Assembly (NCBI RefSeq): GCF_036946125.1
Contig: NZ_JAQIJT010000001.1
Location: 1,016,501 to 1,080,500, forward strand
Origin: Sphingomonas adhaesiva
Lineage (GTDB): Bacteria > Pseudomonadota > Alphaproteobacteria > Sphingomonadales > Sphingomonadaceae
DNA: 64,000 bases
Direction of reading: 5' to 3'
In this document: one piece after another, positions 12,089 to 23,297 of the stretch
How the letters are laid out: each line of letters starts with the position of its first letter
Numbering within the stretch: position 1 is the first letter of the stretch
Program-made: the position numbers and the translations under genes
Notes under the pieces: generated by a model
What the model saw: only the letters and a program-made list of their open reading frames with translations
Databases searched by the model: none
What the model was told of the DNA's origin: nothing

Positions 12089-13219
12089 ATGCGCACGCCG
12101 ATCTGCGCGATGCTGGGGATCGACTTTCCCCTGCTCGCCTTCAGCCATTGCCGCGACGTGGTCGCCGCGGTCAGCCGCGCGGGCGGGTTCGGCGTGCTGG
12201 GCGCGACCGGGCATACGCTGGAGAGCCTGGAGACCGAGCTCGCCTGGATCGACGCGCATGTCGACGGCAAACCCTATGGCCTGGACGTACTGATCCCCGA
12301 GAATCTCGCGACCGGCGGGGCGAAGGGGATCAACCGCGCGTCGCTGGCGGACAAGGTGCCGCCGGAGCACCGCGCGTTCGTCGAGGCGCTGGCGCAGCGG
12401 CACCATTTCGCGATGCCCGCGGAGCGCGCCGACAGCGACGCGCCGGCGCCGTTCGACCCGCATCTGGCGCTGGCGATGCTCGACGTCGCGTTCCGCCACC
12501 CGATCCGGCTGATCGCCAACGCGCTGGGCGTGCCACCGCCCGCGATGATCGAGATGGGCAAGGCGCACGGCGTCCCCGTCGCGGCGCTGGTGGGCGCGAA
12601 GGAACATGCGCTGCGGCAGGTCGCGGCGGGGGTCGACATCCTGGTGGTGCAGGGCGGCGAGGCCGGCGGGCATTGCGGCGAGGTGTCGACGATGGTGCTG
12701 GTGCCCGAGGTGATCCGCGAGCTGGAGAAGCGCGGCGCCCGCGTCCCCGTGCTGGCGGCGGGGGGCATCATGACGGGCGAGCAGATGGCGGGTGCGATGG
12801 CGATGGGCGCGGACGGCGTCTGGACCGGCTCGGTCTGGCTCGCGACGCCCGAGAGCGAGTGTTCCGACGTCTTCCGCGAGAAGATGGTCGCCGCGACCAG
12901 CCGCGACACGGTACGCTCGAAGAGCCGCACGGGCAAGCCCTCGCGCCAGCTGCGCTCGGCGTGGACCGACGCTTGGGAGGGGGAGGGATCGCCCGGCTCG
13001 CTGCCGATGCCGTACCAGAGCCTCATCAGCGAACCCGCGATCCGCGCCTGCGAGAAGGTGGCGGAGCGCGGCGATGCGGAGGCGCGCGCGATGGTGACCT
13101 ATTTCGTCGGTCAGGGCGTCGGGCTGGTCGAGCAGGTGCGCCCCGCCGGGCAGGTGGTGCAGGACTTCAAGCAGGGCTTCGCAGCCGCGATGGAGCGGAT
13201 GATGGGGATGGTGGAATAG
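12089..13219 (+). CDS. Nitronate monooxygenase (2-nitropropane dioxygenase family)
   Basis: FMN-dependent enzyme that oxidises alkyl nitronates to carbonyl compounds and nitrite, or a relative with another substrate. The 376-residue protein is a TIM barrel with the family motifs GGFGVLGATGH near the N terminus, GVDILVVQGGEAGGHCGEVS, the glycine-rich FMN-phosphate loop VLAAGGIMTGEQMAGAMAMG, and DGVWTGSVWL. The barrel continues to a C-terminal part with FVGQGVGLVEQ. ATG 12089 follows GAGAGG; the in-frame extension overlaps the upstream gene and is not used. It follows the transpeptidase gene by 52 bp, but a functional link is not apparent. Confidence 0.87.
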   Translation: MRTPICAMLGIDFPLLAFSHCRDVVAAVSRAGGFGVLGATGHTLESLETELAWIDAHVDGKPYGLDVLIPENLATGGAKGINRASLADKVPPEHRAFVEALAQRHHFAMPAERADSDAPAPFDPHLALAMLDVAFRHPIRLIANALGVPPPAMIEMGKAHGVPVAALVGAKEHALRQVAAGVDILVVQGGEAGGHCGEVSTMVLVPEVIRELEKRGARVPVLAAGGIMTGEQMAGAMAMGADGVWTGSVWLATPESECSDVFREKMVAATSRDTVRSKSRTGKPSRQLRSAWTDAWEGEGSPGSLPMPYQSLISEPAIRACEKVAERGDAEARAMVTYFVGQGVGLVEQVRPAGQVVQDFKQGFAAAMERMMGMVE

Positions 13220-13226
13220 AACGCCG

Positions 13227-13688
13227 TCAGGGCGTCGGGCGCGTCTCCACGGTGGATACGATCCGCCAGCCACGCCCGCGTTTCACCCAGGTGTCCACAC
13301 CCGCCAGCCGCCCCGCGGCGACGGCGGCGCCGGGGGCGGTCCACGATTCCTGCCACGCGACGGTCGCGACACCGTCCAGGATGCGGACGGTCGCGCGATC
13401 CAGCCGCGCGGTGGCGCGGCGATCGTCGCGGCGCACCGTGTCGATCAGCTGTGCCGCGCTGCGGATGTCGCCCGACGCGCCGATCCATAGCGCGCGCGGA
13501 TCGAGGTAGCGCTCGAAGGGGGCCGGGTCGCCGCTGGTCAGCATGGTCGTCAGCTCGCGCGTGGCGTCCAGGATGAACCGGCAATCCCGGCGATCGCCGC
13601 CGTGGCAGGCCGTGACCGCGCTCCCCGGCGAAGCCGTCGGTGCCGTCGCGATCATCGCCAACAGGGCCGCTGCCACCTTCGCCATCAT
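13227..13688 (-). CDS. Exported NTF2-like (SnoaL/DUF4440-type) protein
   Basis: Small protein of 153 residues with a probable signal peptide (MMAKVAAALLAMIATAPTAS). The mature part resembles NTF2-like fold proteins: a helical start (ILDATRELTTMLTSGDPAPFERYL), then strands with VRILDGVATVAWQESW and a C-terminal WVKRGRGWRIVSTVETRPTP, as in DUF4440/SnoaL-like folds. Such proteins act as small-molecule binding or enzyme scaffolds and a specific role cannot be assigned. It converges on the nitronate monooxygenase gene with 7 bp between stops and is divergent from the sirtuin gene. Confidence 0.65.
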   Translation of the reverse strand: MMAKVAAALLAMIATAPTASPGSAVTACHGGDRRDCRFILDATRELTTMLTSGDPAPFERYLDPRALWIGASGDIRSAAQLIDTVRRDDRRATARLDRATVRILDGVATVAWQESWTAPGAAVAAGRLAGVDTWVKRGRGWRIVSTVETRPTP

Positions 13689-13786
13689 CCCGCCCCCCGG
13701 CCGATCGTGCGACAGCAGCGCGACACGCGCGCCGCGCCCCGGGCAGCGACTATCGTCCCGGCGCCGATCGCCCTATCATCACGCGG

Positions 13787-14488
13787 ATGGACGGCATCCG
13801 CAACATCGTCATCCTCACCGGCGCCGGTATCTCGGCGGAGAGCGGCATCGCGACCTTCCGCGGCCCCGGCGGGCTGTGGGAGGGGCACCGCGTCGAGGAC
13901 GTCTGCACGCCCGAGGCGCTGGCGGCGGATCCGGTGCTGGTGCATCGCTTCTACGACCTGCGCCGCGCCGCGCTCGACACGGTGCGGCCCAATGCCGCGC
14001 ACGAGGCGCTGGCGCGGCTCGACCGCGAATGGCCGGGCGAGCTGCTGATCGTGACGCAGAATGTCGACGACCTGCACGAGCGCGCAGGCGCGCGGCGGAT
14101 GCTGCATATGCATGGCGAGCTGCGCTCCGCCTTGTGCGCGGCCTGCGGGGAGCGGCGTGCGTGGAGCGCCGATCTGCCGCCGGGGACGGCGTGCGACGTG
14201 TGCGGTGCGGCGGCGCTGCGGCCCGACATCGTGTTCTTCGGCGAGATGCCGTATCAGATGGAGCGGATCGAGGCGGCGCTGGCGCGCGCCGACCTGTTCG
14301 TGTCGATCGGGACGTCGGGCGCGGTCTATCCCGCGGCGGGGTTCGTACGCGGCGCGCAGGCGTACGGCGCGGCGACGCTGGAGCTGAACCTCGAACGGTC
14401 GGAGGGGAGCGCGTGGTTCGACGCGACTCGGCTGGGGCCGGCGGGCCGGCTGGTGCCCGCGTGGGTGGCGGAGGTGCTGGGCTCCTGA
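13787..14488 (+). CDS. cobB: NAD-dependent protein deacylase (sirtuin, CobB type)
   Basis: NAD+-dependent lysine deacetylase or deacylase acting on cytosolic proteins, 233 residues, normal for bacterial class III sirtuins. Motifs in order are GAGISAESGIATFRG (NAD binding), TQNVDDLHERAG, the catalytic histidine in LHMHGEL, a zinc module with CAACG and CDVCG, RPDIVFFGEMP and SIGTSGAVYPAAGF. ATG 13787 begins just before the NAD motif; the longer in-frame start overlaps the divergent NTF2-like gene. Acetyl-CoA synthetase, a common target, is not nearby. Confidence 0.93.
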   Translation: MDGIRNIVILTGAGISAESGIATFRGPGGLWEGHRVEDVCTPEALAADPVLVHRFYDLRRAALDTVRPNAAHEALARLDREWPGELLIVTQNVDDLHERAGARRMLHMHGELRSALCAACGERRAWSADLPPGTACDVCGAAALRPDIVFFGEMPYQMERIEAALARADLFVSIGTSGAVYPAAGFVRGAQAYGAATLELNLERSEGSAWFDATRLGPAGRLVPAWVAEVLGS

Positions 14489-14493
14489 GACGC

Positions 14494-14708
14494 CGTCATG
14501 CCGGGCTCGTCCCTGGACCCGGAACAGGTCGAAACCTCTGCGAAACGGGTGCAGCAGCACCGGGTCCACGCCGTGCTGCTGCGCAGGCAGGAGCCCAGAG
14601 CCGGGCAGAACAACGCCGTATGGGACATGCAACCCCGGGGCTCCTGCCTGCGCAGGAGCACGGTGTAACCTTTTGCAAAGGTGTCGAACAGGTCCGGGGT
14701 GACGGGGT
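14494..14708. repeat. Composite palindromic repeat (family B)
   Basis: Fills the gap between the convergent cobB and gyrB genes. The inner palindrome pairs CTGCGCAGGCAGGAGCCC (about 14578-14596) with GGGGCTCCTGCCTGCGCAG (about 14637-14655) around an oriented core containing CAGAACAACGCCGTATGGGA. Outer parts have GTCATGCCGGGCTCG and GGTCCGGGGTGACGG, and TTTTGCAAAGGTG near the right end. Relatives with the same core occur at 33735-33903, 45110-45285 and 51180-51335. Confidence 0.8.
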
Positions 14709-14732
14709 GGTCGGGTCAGGGGGTTCGACCCA

Positions 14733-17276
<2,544 letters not shown>

Positions 17277-17327
17277 GCCCATCATATAGGCACGGCGGGG
17301 CGGCAACGAAAGCGAAATAGGGGCGTT

Positions 17328-18587
17328 TCAGGCCGCCGCGGCGGCGCGTACGCGGGGCAGGGGCCGCTCCCGCAGCGAGAGATACAGCAGCGCGGTGAGC
17401 GTCAGCGCGCCGGATGCGATGCCGAGCGCCACGTCGTAGCTGCCGGTGGCGTCGTACAGCCGCCCGAAGCCGACGATCCCGGTCGCGGTCCCCGCCAGCG
17501 CCATCAGCACCAGCCAGCCGTAGATCTCGCCATACGCACGCAGCCCGAACAGCCGCACGGTGAAGAAGGGGAGCAGGTCGTTCTCCGCGCCGTTCATCAT
17601 GCCGGCGAAGAAGACGAGCACGACCAGCAGCGCGAAACCGGGCGCGCGGATCTCCAGCAGCGCGAAGCCGAGCGCGGAGAGCAGCGCGACGACGGCGGCG
17701 ATCACCTGCGGCGACCAGCGGTCGATCAGCGCGCCGATCGCGATGCGCGCCACGACCTGCGCCGCGCCGAAGGCGGCGAGCAGCAGCGCCGCCTGCCCCG
17801 CGGATAGCCCGCGCTCCAGCCCGAACGGCACCAGTTGCGTGACGAGGCCGGCGGTCGCCAGGTTGATGCAGAAGGCGCTGGCGCCGAGCCGCCAGAAGCG
17901 CGCGTCGCGGCGCGTCTCCGCTGCGGTGGGGCCCTCGACCGGCGCCTGCGCGGCGGCGGCGCCGGCGTCGGGGCGGGTGGGGGCGGTCGCGGCGCCCCGT
18001 ATCGCGATCAGCGCCAGCGGCATCGCGATCAGCGTCGTCACGATCGCCAGCGCGACGAACCCGCCGCGCCAGCCCCAGCCCGCGATGACCCATGCCGCGA
18101 GCGGGGGCAGCAGCACGGTCGTGATCGACAGGCCCGACGTGGCGATCCCCAGCGCCAGCCCGCGATGCGCGCGGAAGCACGCCGCCAGCGGCTTGCCATA
18201 GACGATCGAGCTGGTGCCCGGCACGCCGAGCGCCAGCAGCAGGACCAGCAGCTGATACTGCCAGATCTCGCCCCGCATCATCGCGAAGCCGGCATACGCC
18301 ACGCCGAGCAGCGTCATGCACAGGATGATGACGGGGCGGATGCCGAGGCGATCGGCGGCGCGCCCCAGGAACGGCGAGCCGACCGCGCCGATCAGCCCGA
18401 CCCCGGCGGCGGTCGCGATCTGCCCGCGGGTCCAGCCGAATTCCGCCATCATCCCCGGGGTGAACAGGCTCGACAGGTTCTGGAACAATCCCGGTCCCGC
18501 GCCGATCCCGATCAGCGCGCCGAGCACCAGCGGCCACCCGCGACGCCATTCGGCGCGCGCAGTGACGCGATTCGCGTTCCTCTCCAT
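17328..18587 (-). CDS. MFS transporter (paralogue 1)
   Basis: Major facilitator superfamily permease of 419 residues with about 12 hydrophobic segments. It has features of the monocarboxylate/oxalate-formate-antiporter-like branch: NLSSLFTPGMMAEFGWTRGQ after helix 1, GRAADRLGIRPV between helices 2 and 3, and GAENDLLPFFTVRLFGLRAYG in the second half. A charged, Ala/Pro-rich loop lies near the middle. The gene ends 51 bp before gyrB and starts 30 bp after its paralogue, which matches it along the whole length, so the pair arose by duplication. The substrate cannot be named. Confidence 0.85.
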   Translation of the reverse strand: MERNANRVTARAEWRRGWPLVLGALIGIGAGPGLFQNLSSLFTPGMMAEFGWTRGQIATAAGVGLIGAVGSPFLGRAADRLGIRPVIILCMTLLGVAYAGFAMMRGEIWQYQLLVLLLALGVPGTSSIVYGKPLAACFRAHRGLALGIATSGLSITTVLLPPLAAWVIAGWGWRGGFVALAIVTTLIAMPLALIAIRGAATAPTRPDAGAAAAQAPVEGPTAAETRRDARFWRLGASAFCINLATAGLVTQLVPFGLERGLSAGQAALLLAAFGAAQVVARIAIGALIDRWSPQVIAAVVALLSALGFALLEIRAPGFALLVVLVFFAGMMNGAENDLLPFFTVRLFGLRAYGEIYGWLVLMALAGTATGIVGFGRLYDATGSYDVALGIASGALTLTALLYLSLRERPLPRVRAAAAA

Positions 18588-18617
18588 GATGTTAGCGTAG
18601 CAGGCGCGGGGGCGGCG

Positions 18618-19880
18618 TCACCCCCTGCCGGTGCCGACCCGCGACAGGGCGACGAAGCAGCCCGCCGCCAGCAGCAGCGCGCCGCTGCCCGCGGCCAGCG
18701 CCAGCGCATAGCTGCCGCTATGGTCGTGCAGCCGCCCGAAGCCGACGATCCCGATCGCCGAGCCGGCCAGCGCGATCGGCATGGCGGTGCCGTAGATCTC
18801 CGCGAAGGCGCGCAGCCCGAACAGCCGGGCGGCGAGGAAGGGGAGCAGGTCGTTCTCCGCCCCGTTCATCAGCCCGCACAGGAAGACGATCGCGAGCAGC
18901 GTCGCCAGCCCGCCCGGCGCCCAGCCGAGCAGCAGGAAGGCGGCGGCGGAGACGATCGCGATCGATCCGGCGACGGGGAAGGCGGGGAGGCGGTCGACCA
19001 GGACCCCGACCAGGATCCGCCCGGCGATGGCGCTGACGCCGAAGCCGGTGAGCAGCAGCGCCGCCTCCGCCGCGGGCAGGCCGCGCTCGATCCCGATCGG
19101 CACCATCTGTGTCACGAGCCCGGTGGTGGCGAAGTTGATGAGCACCGCCGACGCGATCAGCAGCCAGAAGCGCGGGTCGCGCCGCGCCTGTGCCGCGGTC
19201 ATCCCCGGCGGGACCGGGGCGGGGGCCGCGTCGCCCGCGGGCGGCGCCTCCGCCAGCGGCGCGTCGCGGATCGCCAGCAGGATGGGGGGCAGCGCCACCG
19301 CCAGCGACGCCACGCCCATCGCCACCAGCGCGGCGCGCCAGCCATAGGCGTCGATCACCACGCCCAGCAGCGGGGCGACCACCACCGTCATGGCGGCGAG
19401 GCCCGAGGTGCCGAACGCCAGCGCCATGCCGCGATGCGCGACGAAGCGCGCCGCGATCAGCTTCCCGAAGGACAGGCTGCTGGTGCCCGGCAGCGCGAGC
19501 ACCACGAGCATGACCCCGACCGTATAATGCCACAGCGCCCCCGCGACCGAGGCGAGCCAGAGATAGCCGAGCGCCAGCACCAGCATCGAGGCGACGACCA
19601 CCGGGCGCACCCCCAGGCGATCCGCCGCGCGGCCGATCGCGGGGGCGGCGAGCGCGCCGATCATGCCCACCCCCGCCGCGGTCGCGATGTCGCCGCGCGA
19701 CCAGCCCATGTCGCGTTCGAGGCCGGGGACGAACAGGCTCGACAGGTTCTGATAGAGGCCCGGCCCCAGCCCGGAGCCGAGCATCGCCGCGGCGACGATC
19801 GGCCAGCCGCGGCGCCATTCGCCGGCGGCGACGTCGTCGGCCGGGCGCGCGGTCCGGCGCATGTTCCACAGCCCTGCCAT
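18618..19880 (-). CDS. MFS transporter (paralogue 2)
   Basis: Permease of 420 residues, tandem paralogue of the next gene downstream. Shared signatures are EWRRGWPIV before helix 1, YQNLSSLFVPGLERDMGW, GRAADRLGVRPV and LMNGAENDLLPFLAARLFGLRAF. The middle loop (LAEAPPAGDAAPAPVPPG) is poorly conserved between the two. ATG 19880 is preceded by AGGAGG with four bases between; a GTG at 19883 is in frame but too close to that site. It lies between recF and gyrB, genes that are neighbours in many bacteria. Confidence 0.85.
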   Translation of the reverse strand: MAGLWNMRRTARPADDVAAGEWRRGWPIVAAAMLGSGLGPGLYQNLSSLFVPGLERDMGWSRGDIATAAGVGMIGALAAPAIGRAADRLGVRPVVVASMLVLALGYLWLASVAGALWHYTVGVMLVVLALPGTSSLSFGKLIAARFVAHRGMALAFGTSGLAAMTVVVAPLLGVVIDAYGWRAALVAMGVASLAVALPPILLAIRDAPLAEAPPAGDAAPAPVPPGMTAAQARRDPRFWLLIASAVLINFATTGLVTQMVPIGIERGLPAAEAALLLTGFGVSAIAGRILVGVLVDRLPAFPVAGSIAIVSAAAFLLLGWAPGGLATLLAIVFLCGLMNGAENDLLPFLAARLFGLRAFAEIYGTAMPIALAGSAIGIVGFGRLHDHSGSYALALAAGSGALLLAAGCFVALSRVGTGRG

Positions 19881-19953
19881 CACTCCTCCTACGGCGGCGG
19901 ACCATGGCGAAGTTTCACGACGATGTCATAGTCCGAACGAAGTAGATGCCGCG

Positions 19954-20991
19954 TCAAAGCGCGATGGTGGTGGCGGTTCCGATCGCGGAGAAGAGCGCGG
20001 GCTCCGTCCCGGTCATCCAGGTCTGCCCCAGCGGTTCCAGCCGGCGGAACAGCGCGGCGCGGCGCGCGGGGTCGAGGTGCGCGGCCACCTCGTCCAGCAG
20101 CAGCACCGGCGCGCGGCCGACCCGGCCTGCGACCAGTTCGGCATGGGCGAGGACGAGGCCGAGCAGCAGCGCCTTCTGCTCGCCGGTCGAGGCGGTCGCC
20201 GCCGGGCGCACCTTGTCGACATGCGTCACCGCCAGGTCGACGCGGTGCGGCCCGGCGAGCGTGCGTCCCGCCGCGGCGTCGCGCGCGCGCCCGGCACGCA
20301 GCGCGTCGGCGAGCGCCCCCGCATCGCCGCGCCACCCCTCCAGCGCGAGGCGCGCGCGCGGCAGGGCGCCCGCGGGCTGTGCCGCCAGCGCGGCGTCGAG
20401 CGCGGCGACGGTGCGGTGGCGGGCGGCGTCGAGCGCGCAGCCGTGCTGCGCCATCTGCGCCTCCAGCGCGGCGAGCCAGTCGGCGTCGGGCGCGGCGTCG
20501 GCGAGCAGGCGGTTGCGGTCGCGCATCGCCGCATCGTAGCGCGCGGTATGGCGTGCGTGCGCCGGCTCCAGCGCGAGCGTGAGGCGGTCGAGGAAGCGGC
20601 GGCGCTCGCCGGCGGTATCGGTGAACAGCCGGTCCATCGCCGGGGTGAGCCACAGCACCGCCGCGCGCTCCGCCAGCGCGGCCGCATTGGCCGCGGCGCC
20701 GTTGACGCGCACGACGCGGCGCTCGGGGGCGGAGGCGAGCGTGCCGGTCGCGAGCTCGACCCCGTCCGCCAGCGTCGCGGCGACGCCGAACCCGCCGGGA
20801 CCGTCGCCGCGCGCGATCTGCGACAGCGCGGCGCGGCGCAGTCCCCGGCCGGGGGCGAGCAGCGACACCGCCTCCAGCACGTTGGTCTTGCCCGCACCGT
20901 TCGCGCCGGTCAGCACGACGAACCCCGCCCCCGGCGTCAGCGCCAGCGCGTCATGATTGCGGAAATCGGTGAGGACGAGGCGCGACAGCAT
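19954..20991 (-). CDS. recF: DNA replication and repair protein RecF
   Basis: SMC-like ATPase that helps load RecA at single-strand gaps. The 345-residue protein starts with MLSRLVLTDFRNHDALAL, the usual RecF N terminus. The Walker A motif is GANGAGKTNVLEAVSLL, and the signature plus Walker B region is SGEQ-like (STGEQKALLLGLVLAHAEL) followed by LLLDEVAAHLDPARR. It starts 15 bp after the phosphate transporter gene and is followed after 73 bp by two MFS genes, then gyrB. No dnaA or dnaN is next to it here. Confidence 0.95.
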   Translation of the reverse strand: MLSRLVLTDFRNHDALALTPGAGFVVLTGANGAGKTNVLEAVSLLAPGRGLRRAALSQIARGDGPGGFGVAATLADGVELATGTLASAPERRVVRVNGAAANAAALAERAAVLWLTPAMDRLFTDTAGERRRFLDRLTLALEPAHARHTARYDAAMRDRNRLLADAAPDADWLAALEAQMAQHGCALDAARHRTVAALDAALAAQPAGALPRARLALEGWRGDAGALADALRAGRARDAAAGRTLAGPHRVDLAVTHVDKVRPAATASTGEQKALLLGLVLAHAELVAGRVGRAPVLLLDEVAAHLDPARRAALFRRLEPLGQTWMTGTEPALFSAIGTATTIAL

Positions 20992-21006
20992 CCCGTACGC
21001 GCCGCC

Positions 21007-22020
21007 TCAGAACGGCAGCGTCATCGCGTAGAACGCCGCGCCGATCGCCGCGGAGGCGGGGATGGTGATGATCCAGGCGGTGACCACGTTCTGCGCCACG
21101 CCCCAGCGAACGGCCGAGGCGCGCCGCGCGACGCCCGCGCCGATGATCGATCCCGTGATGGTGTGCGTGGTCGACACCGGGATGCCGAGCGCGGAGGCGG
21201 TGAACAGCACGATCGACCCCGCCGCGGACGCGCTGAACCCCTGGTGCTGGGACAGCTTCGTGATGCGCGATCCCATCGTCTCGATGATCTTCCATCCGCC
21301 CGTCATCGTGCCCGCCGCGATCGCGATATAGCAGCTGATCGCGACCCAGTGCGGCACCTCGAACGGCCCCGTGAGATAGCCGGTCGAATAGAGCAGGACG
21401 GTGATGATCCCCATCGTCTTCTGCGCATCGTTCAGCCCGTGGCTGAGCGAATAGGCAGCGGAGGAGACGAGGTGGAGCGCGCGGAAGCTCCGTTCCGCGC
21501 GGTGCGCGGTCGAGCGGCGGAAGAGCCAGCTGGTGGCGAGCATCACCATCATCGACAGGATCATGCCCAAAGTCGGCGACAGCACGATCGCGAGCAGCGT
21601 CTTGTTCAACCCCGACCAGTGGACGCCGTTCAGCCCGGCGTGCGTCACGCCCGCGCCGATCAGCCCGCCGATCAGCGCGTGGCTGCTCGACGAGGGGATG
21701 CCGCGCAGCCAGGTGATGACGTTCCACGACATCGCGCCGCCCAGCGCGCCGAAGATGACCGCGGGCGTGACGACATCCTTGTCGATCAGGCCCTTGCCGA
21801 TCGTCTCCGCCACCGCGTGCAGGCTGGGAAAGGCGATGGTGAGGAAATAGGCCGCGAAGTTGAAGAAGGCGGCGAACAGCACCGCGGCGACCGGCGACAG
21901 CAGCCGCGTCGCGACCACGGTGGCGATCGAATTGGCCGCATCGTGCAGCCCGTTGAGATAATCGAACGCCAGCGCGACGACGATCAGCGCCACGAGCAGC
22001 GGGAAGGCGATCTGGTGCAT
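21007..22020 (-). CDS. pit: Low-affinity inorganic phosphate transporter, PiT family
   Basis: Secondary carrier for phosphate (as metal-phosphate) in the inner membrane, 337 residues. The PiT signatures are visible: DYLNGLHDAANSIATVV in the N-terminal half and LSHGLNDAQKTMGIITVLL plus STTHTITGSIIGAG in the C-terminal half, with internally repeated GIPSSSSHALIGGLIG and GIPVSTTHTI segments. About ten hydrophobic stretches are present. It begins 14 bp after the DUF47 fusion gene, the standard partner of Pit. It may be translated together with the following recF (15-bp gap). Confidence 0.93.
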   Translation of the reverse strand: MHQIAFPLLVALIVVALAFDYLNGLHDAANSIATVVATRLLSPVAAVLFAAFFNFAAYFLTIAFPSLHAVAETIGKGLIDKDVVTPAVIFGALGGAMSWNVITWLRGIPSSSSHALIGGLIGAGVTHAGLNGVHWSGLNKTLLAIVLSPTLGMILSMMVMLATSWLFRRSTAHRAERSFRALHLVSSAAYSLSHGLNDAQKTMGIITVLLYSTGYLTGPFEVPHWVAISCYIAIAAGTMTGGWKIIETMGSRITKLSQHQGFSASAAGSIVLFTASALGIPVSTTHTITGSIIGAGVARRASAVRWGVAQNVVTAWIITIPASAAIGAAFYAMTLPF

Positions 22021-22034
22021 GGGGGGGCGATGCG

Positions 22035-23207
22035 TCAGGCGTGGTCGATGACGATGCCGTCGATCTGGTCGGCGACATCCTCGAACGCGTCGACGATGCG
22101 CTCCAGATGCTTGTAGATTTCGCGCTCGACGACGAAGCGCAGCGTGTCGCTGTGCCCGTGCTGCTGGAGCGAGCGGCGCAAGCCGGCGGCGTGGATCTCG
22201 TCGGCATGGCCCTCGATCCGGATCAGCCGCTCGGTCAGCTCGTGCAGGCGGTCGCCGTTGCGGCCGATGTCGCGCAGCAGCGGCATCGCCTCGCCCGCGA
22301 GGCGCGCGGCGTCGACGATGATCGCGGCCATGTCGCGCATCTCGGGCGCGAAGTCGCGCACCTCGTACAGGTCGATCGCGGAGGCGGCGGCGTGCATTTC
22401 GTCGATCGTATCGTCCAGCGCGCCGATCAGCGCGGTGATCGCACCGCGGTCGAACGGGGTCAGGAACGTCTTGCGGACGGTGGTCAGCACCTCGCGCGTG
22501 ATATTGTCGGCGTCGTGCTCGCGCTCGACGATCTCGCGGATATGCTCGCGGGCGGTGGCGCCGTCGGACGACAGCAGCCGCGCGGTCGCCTCCGCCCCCG
22601 CCTGCACCGTCGCGACATGCGCCTCGAACAGCTCGAAGAAATTGCCCGTCCGCGGCAGCAGACGTTGAAACCAGCCGAACATCGAACCCAATCCCGATCC
22701 CTGTTGCGCGCTGCGCGCCGCACCCGGGCGACGCAGCGCGGCCTTGAACTCCGTCGGCGCGAACGACCGAAGCAGGTCGCGCAGGTCGGGCTCATGGACG
22801 ACCTCGACCGCTTCCGCGAGAGCGAACCAGCGCCGTTCGCGCTCGTCCTGCTCCTTCCAGGCCGTCAGCTCCTGCGTGACGGCCAGCGGAAACACCTCGA
22901 CATCTGCCATCAGCGAGGCGCCACTACTACGCCGCTTGCGATAGCGATAGGTGCCCAGTGGAATCGGGCACAGCGCGCCGATGACCCCCGCTTCCTCCTG
23001 CGCCTCCTGCGCGGCGGCGTCGTGCGGGGACATGCCGGGTCCGATGTTGCCCTTGGGCATCACCCAGCGACGCGTGCCGCGCGACGTGACCAGCAGGACG
23101 CGGACGACGGCGGTGTCGACCGATTCGCCGTCGAGGCGATAGGGAAGGGCGGCGATCTGGCGAATGGGACGGGATCCTGTGAGGGTGAGCCCGATGTCAT
23201 AGCGCAT
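22035..23207 (-). CDS. Fused NUDIX hydrolase - DUF47 (PhoU-like, Pit accessory) protein
   Basis: One continuous frame of 390 residues. Residues 1-155 form a NUDIX domain related to diphosphoinositol-polyphosphate or nucleotide pyrophosphatases, with RRWVMPKGNIGPGMSP followed by AAAQEAQEEAGV. In this box the first Glu is replaced by His and the Arg by Gln, while the EExG core is kept. Residues 176-390 form a complete DUF47 domain (MFGWFQRLLPRTGNFFELFE at its start), normally a separate protein next to Pit. The internal ATG at 22682 has no clear ribosome binding site, which favours a true fusion. It is the first gene of the pit-recF-MFS-gyrB series. The fusion suggests that a nucleotide or inositol-phosphate signal is tied to phosphate uptake; this is an inference. 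Confidence 0.85.
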   Translation of the reverse strand: MRYDIGLTLTGSRPIRQIAALPYRLDGESVDTAVVRVLLVTSRGTRRWVMPKGNIGPGMSPHDAAAQEAQEEAGVIGALCPIPLGTYRYRKRRSSGASLMADVEVFPLAVTQELTAWKEQDERERRWFALAEAVEVVHEPDLRDLLRSFAPTEFKAALRRPGAARSAQQGSGLGSMFGWFQRLLPRTGNFFELFEAHVATVQAGAEATARLLSSDGATAREHIREIVEREHDADNITREVLTTVRKTFLTPFDRGAITALIGALDDTIDEMHAAASAIDLYEVRDFAPEMRDMAAIIVDAARLAGEAMPLLRDIGRNGDRLHELTERLIRIEGHADEIHAAGLRRSLQQHGHSDTLRFVVEREIYKHLERIVDAFEDVADQIDGIVIDHA

Positions 23208-23238
23208 CGCGGCAGTTTGTCAGTGATTTAGGCGAAGA

Positions 23239-23264
23239 CGGCGCACCTGTCAGCTGTGTCAGGG
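23239..23264 (-). promoter_or_regulatory. Bipartite 26-bp motif, copy 1
   Basis: Read on the minus strand it is CCCTGACAC, six bases, then CAGGTGCGCCG. The same 9+6+11 arrangement recurs at 39557-39582 with only the six central bases changed. It lies in the divergent gap between the NUDIX-DUF47 gene (start 23207) and the acyl-CoA ligase gene (start 23298), so it could act on either. In this orientation it points to the NUDIX-DUF47 gene, 31 bases from its start codon. Confidence 0.6.
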
Positions 23265-23297
23265 GACGCCGCGCGGGCGCCTGCTAGGCTGGCGCGC

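Noticed and set aside
22035..22682. Separate DUF47 gene starting at the internal ATG 22682
   Set aside because: The frame is continuous with the NUDIX domain and no ribosome binding site precedes the internal ATG, so a fusion is favoured.
23247..23261. Pho box upstream of the pit series (CTGTCA then TGTCA)
   Set aside because: The repeat period is about nine bases rather than eleven, so the match to a PhoB site is too weak.
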